Positions 25,982 to 34,657 are shown, counted from the first letter of the stretch. The stretch: DNA of 44,748 bases from Yoonia sp. I 8.24 (GCF_022096995.1 NZ_JACXGQ010000013.1:1-44748); one strand, 5' to 3'. The notes: generated from the sequence alone by a model not told the origin. A program made the numbers and translations.

Positions 25982-26005
25982 GCTGCGCCAAGCGCATGGC
26001 GCAGC
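25982..26005 (-). other. Stem-loop after the binding protein gene
   Basis: GCTGCGCC at 25982-25989 and GGCGCAGC at 25998-26005 form a perfect eight-base stem with an eight-base loop, between the LIV-type binding protein stop and the LivG-like start. No T-run follows in the direction of transcription. It matches the stem-loops after the other binding protein genes here. Confidence 0.65.
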
Positions 26006-26014
26006 CATTTTTGT

Positions 26015-27292
26015 TTACGACAGGAGTTTGAGTTCGCCCGTCAAAGCGATTTCTGGCTGACCGGCATTGCCCACGATCTTTAGGTCAAATGCGTCGCCAT
26101 CTTTCTGCCATTGTCCGGCAACAAGTGGGGTTTTGGTGACGTTATTGATCGGGCCATTGTCCCAGTTCACATTGCCAACCATCGTATCAAGGTTCGTTGA
26201 CGCAATGGCGGAAACGATGGCTGCCGGATCTTCGAGATCCTCTGCGCGGCGCACAACATCAGCCACAACTTCGAATAGCGCATGCTTAAAGCCAATTGGC
26301 TGAGTCCATGGGCGCCCCGTCGATGAGGTATAACCGTTGGTCAATTCACGCGCGCTGACACCTGTCAACGACGATGAATACGGGTGATCAGGTGACCACC
26401 AAACTTCGGTCGTCAGCCCATCACCGCGATCACCCAGGCTTTCGATGACTGACGGGAACAAGAGCGCCTTGCCGATAGTCACAATCTGCGGATTGAACCC
26501 TTGCTGCGCACATTGCCCCCAGAAAGTTGCAAAATCGGGCGGGATCATGTTGCCGGTTACAATCGTACATCCAGCTTCTTTGAAGGCGGCGATCTGGTTG
26601 GAAAAATCATCCGTCAGCGGCTGATAGCGGCCCGGATCGGTAATGTTGTATCCAGCGGCGGTCATCGCAGGTGGCAGGCCGTTTTGCGCATCGCCAAAGG
26701 CGTTGCCGTCTGCATCATTGGGGAACATTCCGGCTACTTGCGTGCCAACGTCGACTTGGCTCCACATTCCTAGGGTCGCACCAATCCAATCTTCGATCCC
26801 AAAGAAGAAGTGATAGGTATTTTGGAACCCTTCACCCGGCACACCGTTGCGGCCAAAGAAATAAGGCTGCCACGGGCAATCGGTACTGATGCAAGGCACT
26901 TCGTTAATTTCCGCCTGATCGGCGACGGGGTTCACTGTATCCGGTGTTGAGGCCGCAACGATAATATCAACTTCATCATCAAGGATTAAGTCGGCTGCGA
27001 CTTCGGCAGCGCGGTTCGGGTTGGACTGGCTGTCTTTAGAAATGACCTCAATGTTCCAAGCCGTTCCGTTGTTTTCAATGCCGCCAGCAAAGGCATCCAC
27101 GACGCCCTGCAAGATATATTCATCGGCTTCTGCAAAGGCGGCCAACGGCCCCGTTTGTGGGCTGACATGCCCCACGCGCAATGTGCGCGTTTGGGCATAG
27201 GCCCGTGTGGATGTCAAAATCGCAGGCGCGGCCAATGTGGTTGACGCACCGGCAAGAAACCCGCGGCGGGTCCAAGGTGAGCGTTTGTTCAT
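26015..27292 (-). CDS. LIV-type ABC transporter substrate-binding protein
   Basis: Periplasmic binding protein of 425 residues of the Leu/Ile/Val-binding type 1 fold. The leader WTRRGFLAGASTTLAAPAIL then STRAYAQ is a twin-arginine signal with cleavage near residue 33. The mature start TLRVGHVSPQTGPLAAFAE is typical. The domain includes the Ser/Thr-containing loop that holds the ligand's carboxylate. GGGAGGA precedes the ATG. The ligand is unknown, but the adjacent cyclase, dehydrogenases and BKACE suggest an organic acid or amide that becomes a beta-keto acid. Confidence 0.88.
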   Translation of the reverse strand: MNKRSPWTRRGFLAGASTTLAAPAILTSTRAYAQTRTLRVGHVSPQTGPLAAFAEADEYILQGVVDAFAGGIENNGTAWNIEVISKDSQSNPNRAAEVAADLILDDEVDIIVAASTPDTVNPVADQAEINEVPCISTDCPWQPYFFGRNGVPGEGFQNTYHFFFGIEDWIGATLGMWSQVDVGTQVAGMFPNDADGNAFGDAQNGLPPAMTAAGYNITDPGRYQPLTDDFSNQIAAFKEAGCTIVTGNMIPPDFATFWGQCAQQGFNPQIVTIGKALLFPSVIESLGDRGDGLTTEVWWSPDHPYSSSLTGVSARELTNGYTSSTGRPWTQPIGFKHALFEVVADVVRRAEDLEDPAAIVSAIASTNLDTMVGNVNWDNGPINNVTKTPLVAGQWQKDGDAFDLKIVGNAGQPEIALTGELKLLS

Positions 27293-27338
27293 GTTAGTTC
27301 CTCCCGTTTGGTGCCCTTTAGGGCGGTCGATTTAGTGT

Positions 27339-28265
27339 CTAGTTATCCAAAATCCCGTCTAATCGGTTCAGATGTTGCGCCACGCGTGCACGCACTTCGT
27401 CACCTTCTTGTTGCGTCCACTTGCGGAAACCCTCGCCCGATTTCATACCGAGCCGCCCATCCGCGACGAGCTGTCCAAGATAGGGCGATGGGCCTTGCCT
27501 GCTCTCAAGGTCGAACAGCACATTTTCATGGATATCGAGCGTCAGATCGGTCCCCACCAGATCTGCGTTCTCCAATGGGCCAAGCACCGCGAGGCGGCGG
27601 CCAAAACTGGCTTTGATGACGGTATCAACCGATTTCGCGTCACAAATGCCATTTTCAACAAGGCTAATCGCCTCGCGCCAAAGCGCATGTTGCAGGCGAT
27701 TTCCGATAAAGCCGGGCACGTCTTTCTTGACCCGCACAGGGGTTTTGCCCGCATCCGCCAAGAGCGCCATCATGTCATCCGCCACGGCAGCATCTGTCCA
27801 TTCGGTGCTGACAACTTCGACCAGCGGGATCATGTGTGGCGGGTTCCACCAATGGGTGCCCAGCGCGCGGTTCTTAAGGCGCAATTCACCCATGATCTTT
27901 GTTATCGGCATCACCGACGTATTCGACGCCAAGATACAATCGTCGGGTGCATGCGCTTCGATTTCCGCAAAGATCTTTTGCTTGAGATCCATCTTTTCGG
28001 GCGCAGCTTCGAACACGACCTCTGCCTCAGCTACGGCTTTTGCCGTTGTGCTGATGATTTCAATCTTCTTCAAGATCGCTGGGATATTCTCAACCGGTTC
28101 ACCTAGTGCCTTCAAGCTATCAGAGATCCGTTGTGCCACACTCGCGCGGGCATCTGCGACAGGGTCGGTGATGCGTACATATTGTCCGGCGCGAGCGAGT
28201 GTCAGCGCGATCCCATGCCCCATAAGTCCGGCGCCAATGACGGCGATTTGTCTATTCTTTCTCAT
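27339..28265 (-). CDS. 3-hydroxyacyl-CoA dehydrogenase family protein (beta-hydroxy acid dehydrogenase candidate)
   Basis: NAD-dependent dehydrogenase of 308 residues. The Rossmann motif IAVIGAGLMGHGIAL is at the N-terminus and SNTSVMPITKI, THWWNPPHMIPLVEVV and DVPGFIGNRLQHAL follow as in 3-hydroxybutyryl-CoA dehydrogenases and the related carnitine and gulonate dehydrogenases. With a BKACE in the operon, oxidation of a free beta-hydroxy acid to the beta-keto acid is plausible, as L-carnitine dehydrogenase does. The ATG at 28265 is preferred over an in-frame TTG one codon earlier. Confidence 0.85.
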   Translation of the reverse strand: MRKNRQIAVIGAGLMGHGIALTLARAGQYVRITDPVADARASVAQRISDSLKALGEPVENIPAILKKIEIISTTAKAVAEAEVVFEAAPEKMDLKQKIFAEIEAHAPDDCILASNTSVMPITKIMGELRLKNRALGTHWWNPPHMIPLVEVVSTEWTDAAVADDMMALLADAGKTPVRVKKDVPGFIGNRLQHALWREAISLVENGICDAKSVDTVIKASFGRRLAVLGPLENADLVGTDLTLDIHENVLFDLESRQGPSPYLGQLVADGRLGMKSGEGFRKWTQQEGDEVRARVAQHLNRLDGILDN

Positions 28266-28268
28266 CAA

Positions 28269-29066
28269 TTAGCCCGCCGTATATCCGCCATCGGCATAAA
28301 GAATATGCCCAGTGTAAAAGTCAGAAGCTTTCGATGCGAGGAACAGTAGCGGCCCTGCAAGGTCTTCAGGTTCGCCCAAACGTCCCTTTGGCACGCGTGA
28401 CAAAAACCCTTCACGGACTTTGGTCGCTTCTGGGGTGTCCTCGAACATCCATGCGGTCAATGGCGAGCGAAACACTGTTGGCGCGATTGCGTTCACAGTA
28501 ATGCCTGTCGGCCCCAACTCGCATCCAAGCGCCTTGGTCAAACCGTCAGTCGCGGATTTGGACGTGCAATAGGCTGTATAGCCAGCCGGATGACCAAGAA
28601 GACCACGCGCTGAAGAAACAAGAACGATCTTACCGCCCCTCCCCTGGGCTTTCATCTGACCTGCCGCTGCGCGCGACAAGAGCCAAGTTTGGGTCACATT
28701 CGCGTCCATCACGGCAGCAAAATCTTCGGGCGGCATATCATTGATCAATGCCACCTTGTTCATCCCAGACGCGACTACAAGAATATCAAGCTGGCCGTAG
28801 GCGGCGACGGCCTGTGCGACCAAATCTGCGCAAATTGCTTCGTCCGTGGGCCGCGTGTTGATGGCAGTGACCTCTGCGCCCATTTCACGGCATTCAACGG
28901 CAATATCGTCCAACGCGGATTGATTTCCCGCAACAAGAACAAGTTTCGCACCAGCGCCCGCAAGAATACGGGCGGCGACCATGCCAAAGGCGCCAGACGC
29001 CCCGGTGATCAGCGCAACGTCACCTTTGACGTCAAACATCGAAAGTGGGTTTTGCATCGCGTTCAT
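28269..29066 (-). CDS. Short-chain dehydrogenase/reductase (SDR)
   Basis: Rossmann-fold oxidoreductase of 265 residues. The cofactor motif TGASGAFG is at 21-28, with the catalytic Ser in VLVSSARG and the Tyr-x3-Lys in YCTSK. The ATG at 29066 lies one base after the cupin stop; a longer reading through the cupin gene is rejected. It could oxidise an alcohol produced after ring opening by the cyclase. The C-terminus GHILYADGGYTAG is typical of classical SDRs. Confidence 0.9.
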   Translation of the reverse strand: MNAMQNPLSMFDVKGDVALITGASGAFGMVAARILAGAGAKLVLVAGNQSALDDIAVECREMGAEVTAINTRPTDEAICADLVAQAVAAYGQLDILVVASGMNKVALINDMPPEDFAAVMDANVTQTWLLSRAAAGQMKAQGRGGKIVLVSSARGLLGHPAGYTAYCTSKSATDGLTKALGCELGPTGITVNAIAPTVFRSPLTAWMFEDTPEATKVREGFLSRVPKGRLGEPEDLAGPLLFLASKASDFYTGHILYADGGYTAG

Positions 29067-29067
29067 T

Positions 29068-29412
29068 TTAGGCCTCCGGCGGGTAAGGAATAACGACCAG
29101 CATCTTGGCTGTGTCATTACTGCGGTTTTCAATCTTGCGAACTTCGCCAGCGGGGATGGTGCAGCTGTCGTATTTGCGGATCACGGTTTCAGTGCCGTCA
29201 ACGATCAGGGTCATCTCGCCTTCAAGCATGACGTAGACTTTTTCGAACGGAGTGAAATCTGGACCAGCACCACCGCCCGGCAGAAACTGGCTAAACCCGA
29301 CCCATTGGTTGGTTGGCCCGCCCTCTTCGAAACCTTGCAGGCGTAGCCCGTGACATTCGAAATGATTAGGCGCAACATAGGGCTGCGCGTCTTGGAAACG
29401 CTTAAGATGCAT
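29068..29412 (-). CDS. Cupin domain protein
   Basis: Small beta-barrel protein of 114 residues. The cupin core is visible as FTPFEKVYVMLEGEMTLIV followed by YDSCTIPAGEVRKIENRS, but the first motif has few histidines, so the metal site may be weak or absent. It could be an isomerase or dioxygenase-like accessory enzyme. GGGGAGGAG lies upstream of the ATG at 29412. It sits between the cyclase and SDR genes in the operon. Confidence 0.82.
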   Translation of the reverse strand: MHLKRFQDAQPYVAPNHFECHGLRLQGFEEGGPTNQWVGFSQFLPGGGAGPDFTPFEKVYVMLEGEMTLIVDGTETVIRKYDSCTIPAGEVRKIENRSNDTAKMLVVIPYPPEA

Positions 29413-29486
29413 GGCTTCTCCTCCCCAGAATATTGCCAATAGATTGCGGACCCCACCCAATGATGGGGGCCGCGCATTGTTTTTCT

Positions 29487-30323
29487 TTAGAAGTCAGAGC
29501 CGTCTTCAATCCGGAAGTCTTGGGATTTGTCGATCATCGCGACGAGACGGATGATACAGCCGTCACCACGGTCCCAATTCCATGGGAAGAAGGCGAATGT
29601 GCAACGCTTGCCTGTCACAGCATCAAGATCGCCGCCGACGTTTTCGATGCCCAATATCCCGTTCTTGAACAGAATTTGGTGGCATGGCTCCCAATCCGGA
29701 AAATCATCTTTCCAATCATTACCGCCGGACCATTCTTTGTATTCTTCTTCTAGATGCGGCAGCAAAGGACCGTTGCGCTGTGGGCCAATCGCTGTGGCGA
29801 GCGGGTGGTCATTGGCTTGGGTGTCGTGGCCAACAACCTTCACACCTTTTTCGACCATCCATTCGGCCGCTGAAGGCACAAATCCGGGGCAATAGGCAAA
29901 GTAATCGCCGTCTTCATAGTCATGATGCCATCCGGTGTTGATGATCAACACATCGCCTTTGCGGATCGCGTGGCCACATGCATTTTCTAAATCTTCACCT
30001 GTGATCGGCTCCCACTTCTTTTTGGGCAGTGACACGACAATGCCGGTGCCAAAGAAATGCGGCAGCGGAACTTCGTCAATAAATGGGGTGCCTTGCACCA
30101 CATGCGCAGGCGCGTCGATGTGGGTTGTGGCGTGCATGGTCGTTGTGATGCGTTGGCTCAGAACCCCAGATTTCGCCATGTAATGGATGCGCTCAATCTT
30201 GGTGTCCTGAAAATACGGCCAGTTTGGGTTCTGGAAACCAAAGCGGTGGCTCAGGTTATAGAACTCCAACCCCATGTCGTTGTCAGTGTTCGATTGAAAT
30301 TCAATGCCACGTATCTCGACCAT
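29487..30323 (-). CDS. Cyclase family metal hydrolase (kynurenine formamidase-like)
   Basis: Enzyme of 278 residues and first gene of the large catabolic operon. The family motif H-x3-H-x-D-x3-H is present as HATTHIDAPAH, with His64, His68, Asp70 and His74 as metal ligands. Relatives hydrolyse N-formylkynurenine, isatin or cyclic amides and lactones. GGAGGAG lies upstream of the ATG at 30323, and a perfect palindrome sits just before that site. A divergent IclR gene probably controls it. Confidence 0.87.
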   Translation of the reverse strand: MVEIRGIEFQSNTDNDMGLEFYNLSHRFGFQNPNWPYFQDTKIERIHYMAKSGVLSQRITTTMHATTHIDAPAHVVQGTPFIDEVPLPHFFGTGIVVSLPKKKWEPITGEDLENACGHAIRKGDVLIINTGWHHDYEDGDYFAYCPGFVPSAAEWMVEKGVKVVGHDTQANDHPLATAIGPQRNGPLLPHLEEEYKEWSGGNDWKDDFPDWEPCHQILFKNGILGIENVGGDLDAVTGKRCTFAFFPWNWDRGDGCIIRLVAMIDKSQDFRIEDGSDF

Positions 30324-30342
30324 TAGATACAACTCCTCCGTT

Positions 30343-30358
30343 CGCGGCCATGGCCGCG
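30343..30358 (-). promoter_or_regulatory. Palindromic leader element before the cyclase ribosome binding site
   Basis: A 16-base perfect palindrome, CGCGGCCATGGCCGCG, directly precedes the GGAGGAG at 30334-30340. As RNA it can fold into a six-base GC stem with a CATG loop next to the ribosome binding site, so it might tune translation; as DNA it could be a protein site. Confidence 0.45.
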
Positions 30359-30543
30359 TTGTTGAATAAATATGTCAGGATGGATCCTCCCGTCCCGTCT
30401 CGGAAACTAAAACACACGACCCGGCGTTGCGTCAAGAAATTAATCACTATACGGTACCCCTGTATCGCATAGCGGTCATACGCCTTGACACCCCCTTATT
30501 TATTGGGTGTTACAAGCGACAAGAAACGAGTGAGAACAAAAGC
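30359..30543. promoter_or_regulatory. Divergent promoter region of the cyclase operon and the IclR gene
   Basis: TTGACA at 30485-30490 with TGTTAC at 30508-30513 (17-base spacing) is a candidate IclR promoter. ACACCC at 30488-30493 and GGGTGT at 30505-30510 form an inverted repeat over it, and ATAC/GTAT arms at 30449-30465 surround a GGTACC core. Either could be the IclR site. On the minus strand TTGACG at 30430-30435 is a possible -35 for the cyclase operon, but its -10 is poor. Confidence 0.4.
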
Positions 30544-31314
30544 ATGGCTGTCGAAAACGCAGAAAATGGCAAAACGGGCATTCAGGTAATCGCTAGGGCA
30601 GCCGCGATTCTGCGCGCAATGCGGGATCAGCCCGATGGTATGAGCCTTGGTCAAATCGCCGCTGCTGTATCGCTCCCCCGTTCTACGGTGCAGCGGATTG
30701 TGGGCGCCTTGCAGACGGAACGCTTTGTCATTGCCGTCGCAAATGGCGGCGGGCTGAAACTTGGCCCAGAGCTCGGCGCGCTTGCAGACGCCACGCATTA
30801 TAACATCGTCGAACAGTGCCGGCTTCATTTGGCTGAATTATCGCAAGCCACAGGTGAGACAGCCGATTTATCTGTGCTGCGCGGTGATAAAATGATTTTC
30901 CTAGACCAAGTTCCCGGCACCCAGCGTTTGCGTGCAATTTCGTCTGTCGGCGAGGTGTTCCCGATCACGACAACCGCAAATGGGCGCGCATGTTTGGCAA
31001 ATCTGCCGCGCAACGAAGCGCTTAAACTCGCGGAACAAGAATGGGCACGTCAAAATGTGCAGCCTAATTCCGCCAAGCTCGAACACGTTTTGGACGAAGT
31101 CGCAAAGAACGGTATCGCCCATGACAACAACGAACATACGGATGGGATTTGCGCCATAGGTTTCGCGTTTGAGGATTGGCTCGGCAATAGCCACGCGATT
31201 TCCGTGCCCGTGCCTACGTCGCGCTTTTCCCGCCAGAGCGAAGCAATCGAAACTGCAATTCGAACGACACAAAAGAATATCGCGAAAATGATGGATCGCG
31301 GGAAATTCCCTTAA
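30544..31314 (+). CDS. IclR family transcriptional regulator
   Basis: Regulator of 256 residues. The winged helix-turn-helix lies at about 33-60 (MSLGQIAAAVSLPRSTVQRI), followed by the IclR effector domain with LSQATGETADLSVL, TTANGRACLA and a C-terminal FAFEDWLGNSHAISVPVPTSRF. The ATG at 30544 is preferred because upstream in-frame codons would overlap the promoter. It probably senses the substrate or a metabolite of the divergent cyclase-BKACE operon. Confidence 0.9.
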   Translation: MAVENAENGKTGIQVIARAAAILRAMRDQPDGMSLGQIAAAVSLPRSTVQRIVGALQTERFVIAVANGGGLKLGPELGALADATHYNIVEQCRLHLAELSQATGETADLSVLRGDKMIFLDQVPGTQRLRAISSVGEVFPITTTANGRACLANLPRNEALKLAEQEWARQNVQPNSAKLEHVLDEVAKNGIAHDNNEHTDGICAIGFAFEDWLGNSHAISVPVPTSRFSRQSEAIETAIRTTQKNIAKMMDRGKFP

Positions 31315-31476
31315 GCGAAAAATGGAGGCGAGAATATCGCCAAAGTCACCCATGCCTTCCGCGTGCGCCACTTTTAGCCAAGGTCACTAACGTCCCATCG
31401 GCCAAGATGTATTCGCGGTTCATCTGACGCATATGCCGTCGCAGGGAGTAAAAGTTCAAAAAACCTCTTCCAGATA

Positions 31477-31490
31477 CTGATCTAGATCAA
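31477..31490 (+). promoter_or_regulatory. FNR/FnrL-like box upstream of the exported beta-barrel protein
   Basis: CTGAT-CTAG-ATCAA at 31477-31490 matches nine of ten bases of the FNR consensus TTGAT-N4-ATCAA used by FnrL in Rhodobacterales. It lies about 108 bases before the start at 31598, in the 283-base gap after the IclR gene. Nothing else was found in that gap. Confidence 0.6.
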
Positions 31491-31597
31491 TTCTAAACTG
31501 GCAGGGCTCCGTTAACATATTCCAGCATTTGCATATGTGTGTGAATGCGGCGAAAGCAGGTGCTTGCCAGCTTTTGGTAATTTAACCGGAGGACCCT

Positions 31598-33856
31598 ATG
31601 ATGACGAATAGAAGCTATTTGAACAGAACAGTCGCGCCTGCAGCGCTTTTCGCCTTGATATGTGGTCCCGCGTTCGCGGATACGTTTGATGATAACCCGT
31701 TGATCGAAACCTCGGGTGGCGGGTTTATCTATGTCGACACGACTGAGGGCGTCGTCGAGCCGGGTATCGGCGCAGTGACGTTCACGGCGACACGAGATGA
31801 AAACGATAATTTTGTTCCCCCCTTCGAATCTATCATCACGGATTTTTCTGACTTGGTGTCGCGTGGCGAAGTTACGAACTGCCTGAAGGCAAGCAATCCG
31901 GGCGTCTACTGTGATTCCGAGAGCGGATCAGGCAAGCGCATCAAGATATGGCTTACCGGGCGAGACGCCACAAATATCCGTCTGCGCACAACAGCAAGCG
32001 TCGATCACCCCTCGGTCGACTACTTTACCTTCGGCAAGACGTCGAATTATTCCGGGGCTCGGATGACAGGGTTTAGCCTTGAACTATTGGATGCGGATGG
32101 CAATCCAATGGGAGAATTAGCACCGGAAAATGCCGTTCTGTTTAATCTTGACGCAACCGATATTGGTATCGGATCTAGATTAGTTGATGGGCTGTTTGGT
32201 GAAGGCGGCCAAGAAAATGATATTGGGTTCTTCTCTGACGAACGCGCGGCGTTTGACCGGACTACATCGGACGATGCGCTTACTTTCGGGGCCTTAAGCA
32301 ACACCGTCTTCAACGAACATTTCGGAACGGCTTATCTTGATGATTCGATGGTTCCAGACGGCCTTTTCTGGGATGACAACGATGATCCAAACGACGAAGC
32401 ATCACTCGTTGCATGGAATAACATCGCTGGCGGTGGCTGGACATACGGATCATTAAGTACAGACGAAGGCATTGACGCGCGGCTTGCAGAACTTGCCACT
32501 TCGCTTGGTGTCGATGTAGCGGCGCTTGGCTATGTAGCTGGTGGGCTCGTTCCGGCAGATATTGTTGCTACCGCTGAGGCGAATGGGCTTTTCTCAGTCG
32601 GCGCAATTGAGGATTTGCGCAATGCGAACCTCAACTACACGATGACAGTTGGCACTATCGACGGTGGCGAAGTGATCGTGCGGATCGTACCGACCTTTGC
32701 ACCAATCGTTGAAAACACAAGTTCCGAGTATCAGTTTAAGACAGCTGGATATCTCGATGCGGCTGCGAATGTGCCCTATTGGGATTTAGGGAACGCAACA
32801 GCTTACGAAGCCGCAATTGCAGAAATTCTGGCAATGGAAACCACGGAAAGCTTGCAGGCGATTGAATCCGTGGGCTTTGGCTATGCCGCAGCACTTTCTA
32901 ACAGCGGATTCGAAGCATCCCGCGATCAAATTGCAGCCGTGATGGGCGCAATGCCTTGGGGACAAGACGATGAAGCTTCTGACGTGGCGGCAACTCGCGC
33001 AGGCGTGGATAGCTGGCTGGTACGCGACGATCTATATGGGTTTGTTTCATTGGGCGGGTCCCAGTCTTCGTATGCGTCGACGTCATCTTCGATTGGATAT
33101 GATATCGCACTTACCGCGTTCACGCTTGGCATGGAGAAACGTCTCGCAAACGGCAATTCGTCAATTGGTCTGGCGCTAGGCTATGCGAATGGATCGGCTA
33201 GCGCATATCAGGACCTCGGTGAAATCGACAGTGAAGGCTTTTCTCTCACTGGGTTTTCACGCACCCGTTTCGGGAATGGGGGCTTGGTACAAGCGCTTGT
33301 TGGTTATCAAGACCTATCTTACGAATCTGAACGATCCGTGATGGGCGAGACGGCATCAGGAACCCCTGATGGCTCGCAGATATTTGCCGCGCTGAAAGTC
33401 GATTACCTGAAAGACTTTGGGTCTTTTAAGGTCGGCCCAACTGCTTCAGTGGAACTCTACAATGGTTCAACTGATAGCTTTACTGAGACTGGTGCCGATT
33501 TATGGAACCTAGAGGTCGACGCACAAACTTCTAGAACCGTCTTGGCGTCGGTTGGGGTAAGCGGTGAATATCGCTTTGACTATGGCAACAATCCGAGCCA
33601 CCTGAGCGGGAGCATTGAATTCACAAAGGCGTCTGGCGATGACCTTGTCGTTGCAAGCGGGTTTGTCGGTCTCCCCAGCACGTCTTACATCGTGGACGGC
33701 ATGGACGAAAATCTGGTCGACGTCAGTCTTGGATTTGAGAGTGTTATTTCGTCAGGTGCGCATGGTGAAATCTCGCTGCAAACCGGGTACCGCGGTTCGT
33801 TTGGCGATGACTACGAAAGCCAAGGGGTTCACGTCGGTTTAAGCGCTTCATTCTAA
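31598..33856 (+). CDS. Large exported protein with C-terminal autotransporter-like beta-barrel
   Basis: Protein of 752 residues. Residues 1-27 form a signal peptide (ALFALICGPAFA). The region of about 30-460 is an acidic, unrecognised passenger-like domain with no repeats evident; it contains one cysteine pair near residues 99 and 108. From about residue 467 to the end the sequence alternates polar and hydrophobic residues in barrel strands (YGFVSLGGSQSSY, TLGMEKRL, GLALGYANGSA) and ends in Phe, as in outer-membrane barrels. GGAGG precedes the start. A strong terminator follows, so it is probably monocistronic, and an FNR-like box upstream suggests oxygen control. No conserved catalytic motif was seen. 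Confidence 0.75.
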   Translation: MMTNRSYLNRTVAPAALFALICGPAFADTFDDNPLIETSGGGFIYVDTTEGVVEPGIGAVTFTATRDENDNFVPPFESIITDFSDLVSRGEVTNCLKASNPGVYCDSESGSGKRIKIWLTGRDATNIRLRTTASVDHPSVDYFTFGKTSNYSGARMTGFSLELLDADGNPMGELAPENAVLFNLDATDIGIGSRLVDGLFGEGGQENDIGFFSDERAAFDRTTSDDALTFGALSNTVFNEHFGTAYLDDSMVPDGLFWDDNDDPNDEASLVAWNNIAGGGWTYGSLSTDEGIDARLAELATSLGVDVAALGYVAGGLVPADIVATAEANGLFSVGAIEDLRNANLNYTMTVGTIDGGEVIVRIVPTFAPIVENTSSEYQFKTAGYLDAAANVPYWDLGNATAYEAAIAEILAMETTESLQAIESVGFGYAAALSNSGFEASRDQIAAVMGAMPWGQDDEASDVAATRAGVDSWLVRDDLYGFVSLGGSQSSYASTSSSIGYDIALTAFTLGMEKRLANGNSSIGLALGYANGSASAYQDLGEIDSEGFSLTGFSRTRFGNGGLVQALVGYQDLSYESERSVMGETASGTPDGSQIFAALKVDYLKDFGSFKVGPTASVELYNGSTDSFTETGADLWNLEVDAQTSRTVLASVGVSGEYRFDYGNNPSHLSGSIEFTKASGDDLVVASGFVGLPSTSYIVDGMDENLVDVSLGFESVISSGAHGEISLQTGYRGSFGDDYESQGVHVGLSASF

Positions 33857-33874
33857 ATCGACTAAATGGTTAAG

Positions 33875-33901
33875 AAACGGCACCTCATTTGGTGCCGTTT
33901 T
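33875..33901 (+). terminator. Rho-independent terminator of the beta-barrel protein gene
   Basis: AAACGGCACC at 33875-33884 and GGTGCCGTTT at 33891-33900 are perfect 10-base arms with a six-base loop, ending in TTTT. It begins 19 bases after the stop at 33856. The rest of the gap to 34060 shows nothing recognisable. Confidence 0.9.
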
Positions 33902-34060
33902 CAATTGGGTGCGGGTCAGTGCGAGAAACAAAATGCTGTCACTTGTCGACTTCGAGAACAGGCAGAAAAATATAAACCAAGGAGGTATTTAGGGATACTT
34001 GGGGCTAAGATCCTATCATCAAGAAACTTCAGCTTCGCGCTGTGTTTTCGGGATCAGCAG

Positions 34061-34567
34061 TTATATCAAAGGATCATGAGACCATTGCAGTAGGGCCTGA
34101 CGTTGCCGTGGTCTACAGAATACGTCACCCGGATAGCAATTGGCTCGCACTTGCCCAGCATGCCTAGCAAACCCTCGCCATCGGCGGATTTGAGTTTGAT
34201 CGGTGTCGGGTAACCGTCTTCCGAGGTAATAACGGCAATACCATTGAAACCAACCGCGAGGGTCCGGACCGTAGATCCAGCCCTTTTCTTGCCAGACACC
34301 CAAGGGTTGGCGGCTCTTAACGCCAAAGAAATTCAAACGGGGGTCCGCTTTTTCGCTGATCTTGGCGTTTCGATACCATTCGGGTGGAAACTCGTTGCGG
34401 CAATCGTTCAGGTAGCGGCCCTCGAACACCCCCATTTCAAGCATTTCTTGTGGGGTGTAGCAGGGATTGAAATCACCAGCGAAATTCTTACCGGTAGGTT
34501 CTTCCAATTGATACCGATATCCGGTTTGCATACGGTCGCTGACAAAGATTTCAGTCGTCTTGTTCAT
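34061..34567 (-). CDS. Conserved hypothetical protein
   Basis: Protein of 168 residues. I recognise the sequence type, a small family seen in proteobacteria and plants, but not its function. Visible features are VSDRMQTGYRYQL at the N-terminus, PQEMLEMGVFEGRYLNDCRNEFP near 39-61, DPRGWFQWYCRYYLGRR at 102-118, QIRRWRGFARHAGQV at 126-140 and CRPRQRQALLQW at 151-162. It is rich in Trp, Tyr and Arg, with several Cys. The ATG at 34567 is preferred; an in-frame upstream reading crosses a fasciclin fragment. It is not obviously in an operon with a neighbour. Confidence 0.7.
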   Translation of the reverse strand: MNKTTEIFVSDRMQTGYRYQLEEPTGKNFAGDFNPCYTPQEMLEMGVFEGRYLNDCRNEFPPEWYRNAKISEKADPRLNFFGVKSRQPLGVWQEKGWIYGPDPRGWFQWYCRYYLGRRLPDTDQTQIRRWRGFARHAGQVRANCYPGDVFCRPRQRQALLQWSHDPLI

Positions 34568-34657
34568 GTTCGGCTCGGCTCTGTAAAAATCGTTTGAGTT
34601 GGCGCACCGCTTGTTTTTGCTGGGCGCAATCTTAGACGAGTGGCAAGCAGGACGCGT

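Noticed and set aside
27372..28106. Plus-strand open frame of 244 residues
   Set aside because: Antisense shadow of the 3-hydroxyacyl-CoA dehydrogenase-type gene, which has clear motifs and operon context.
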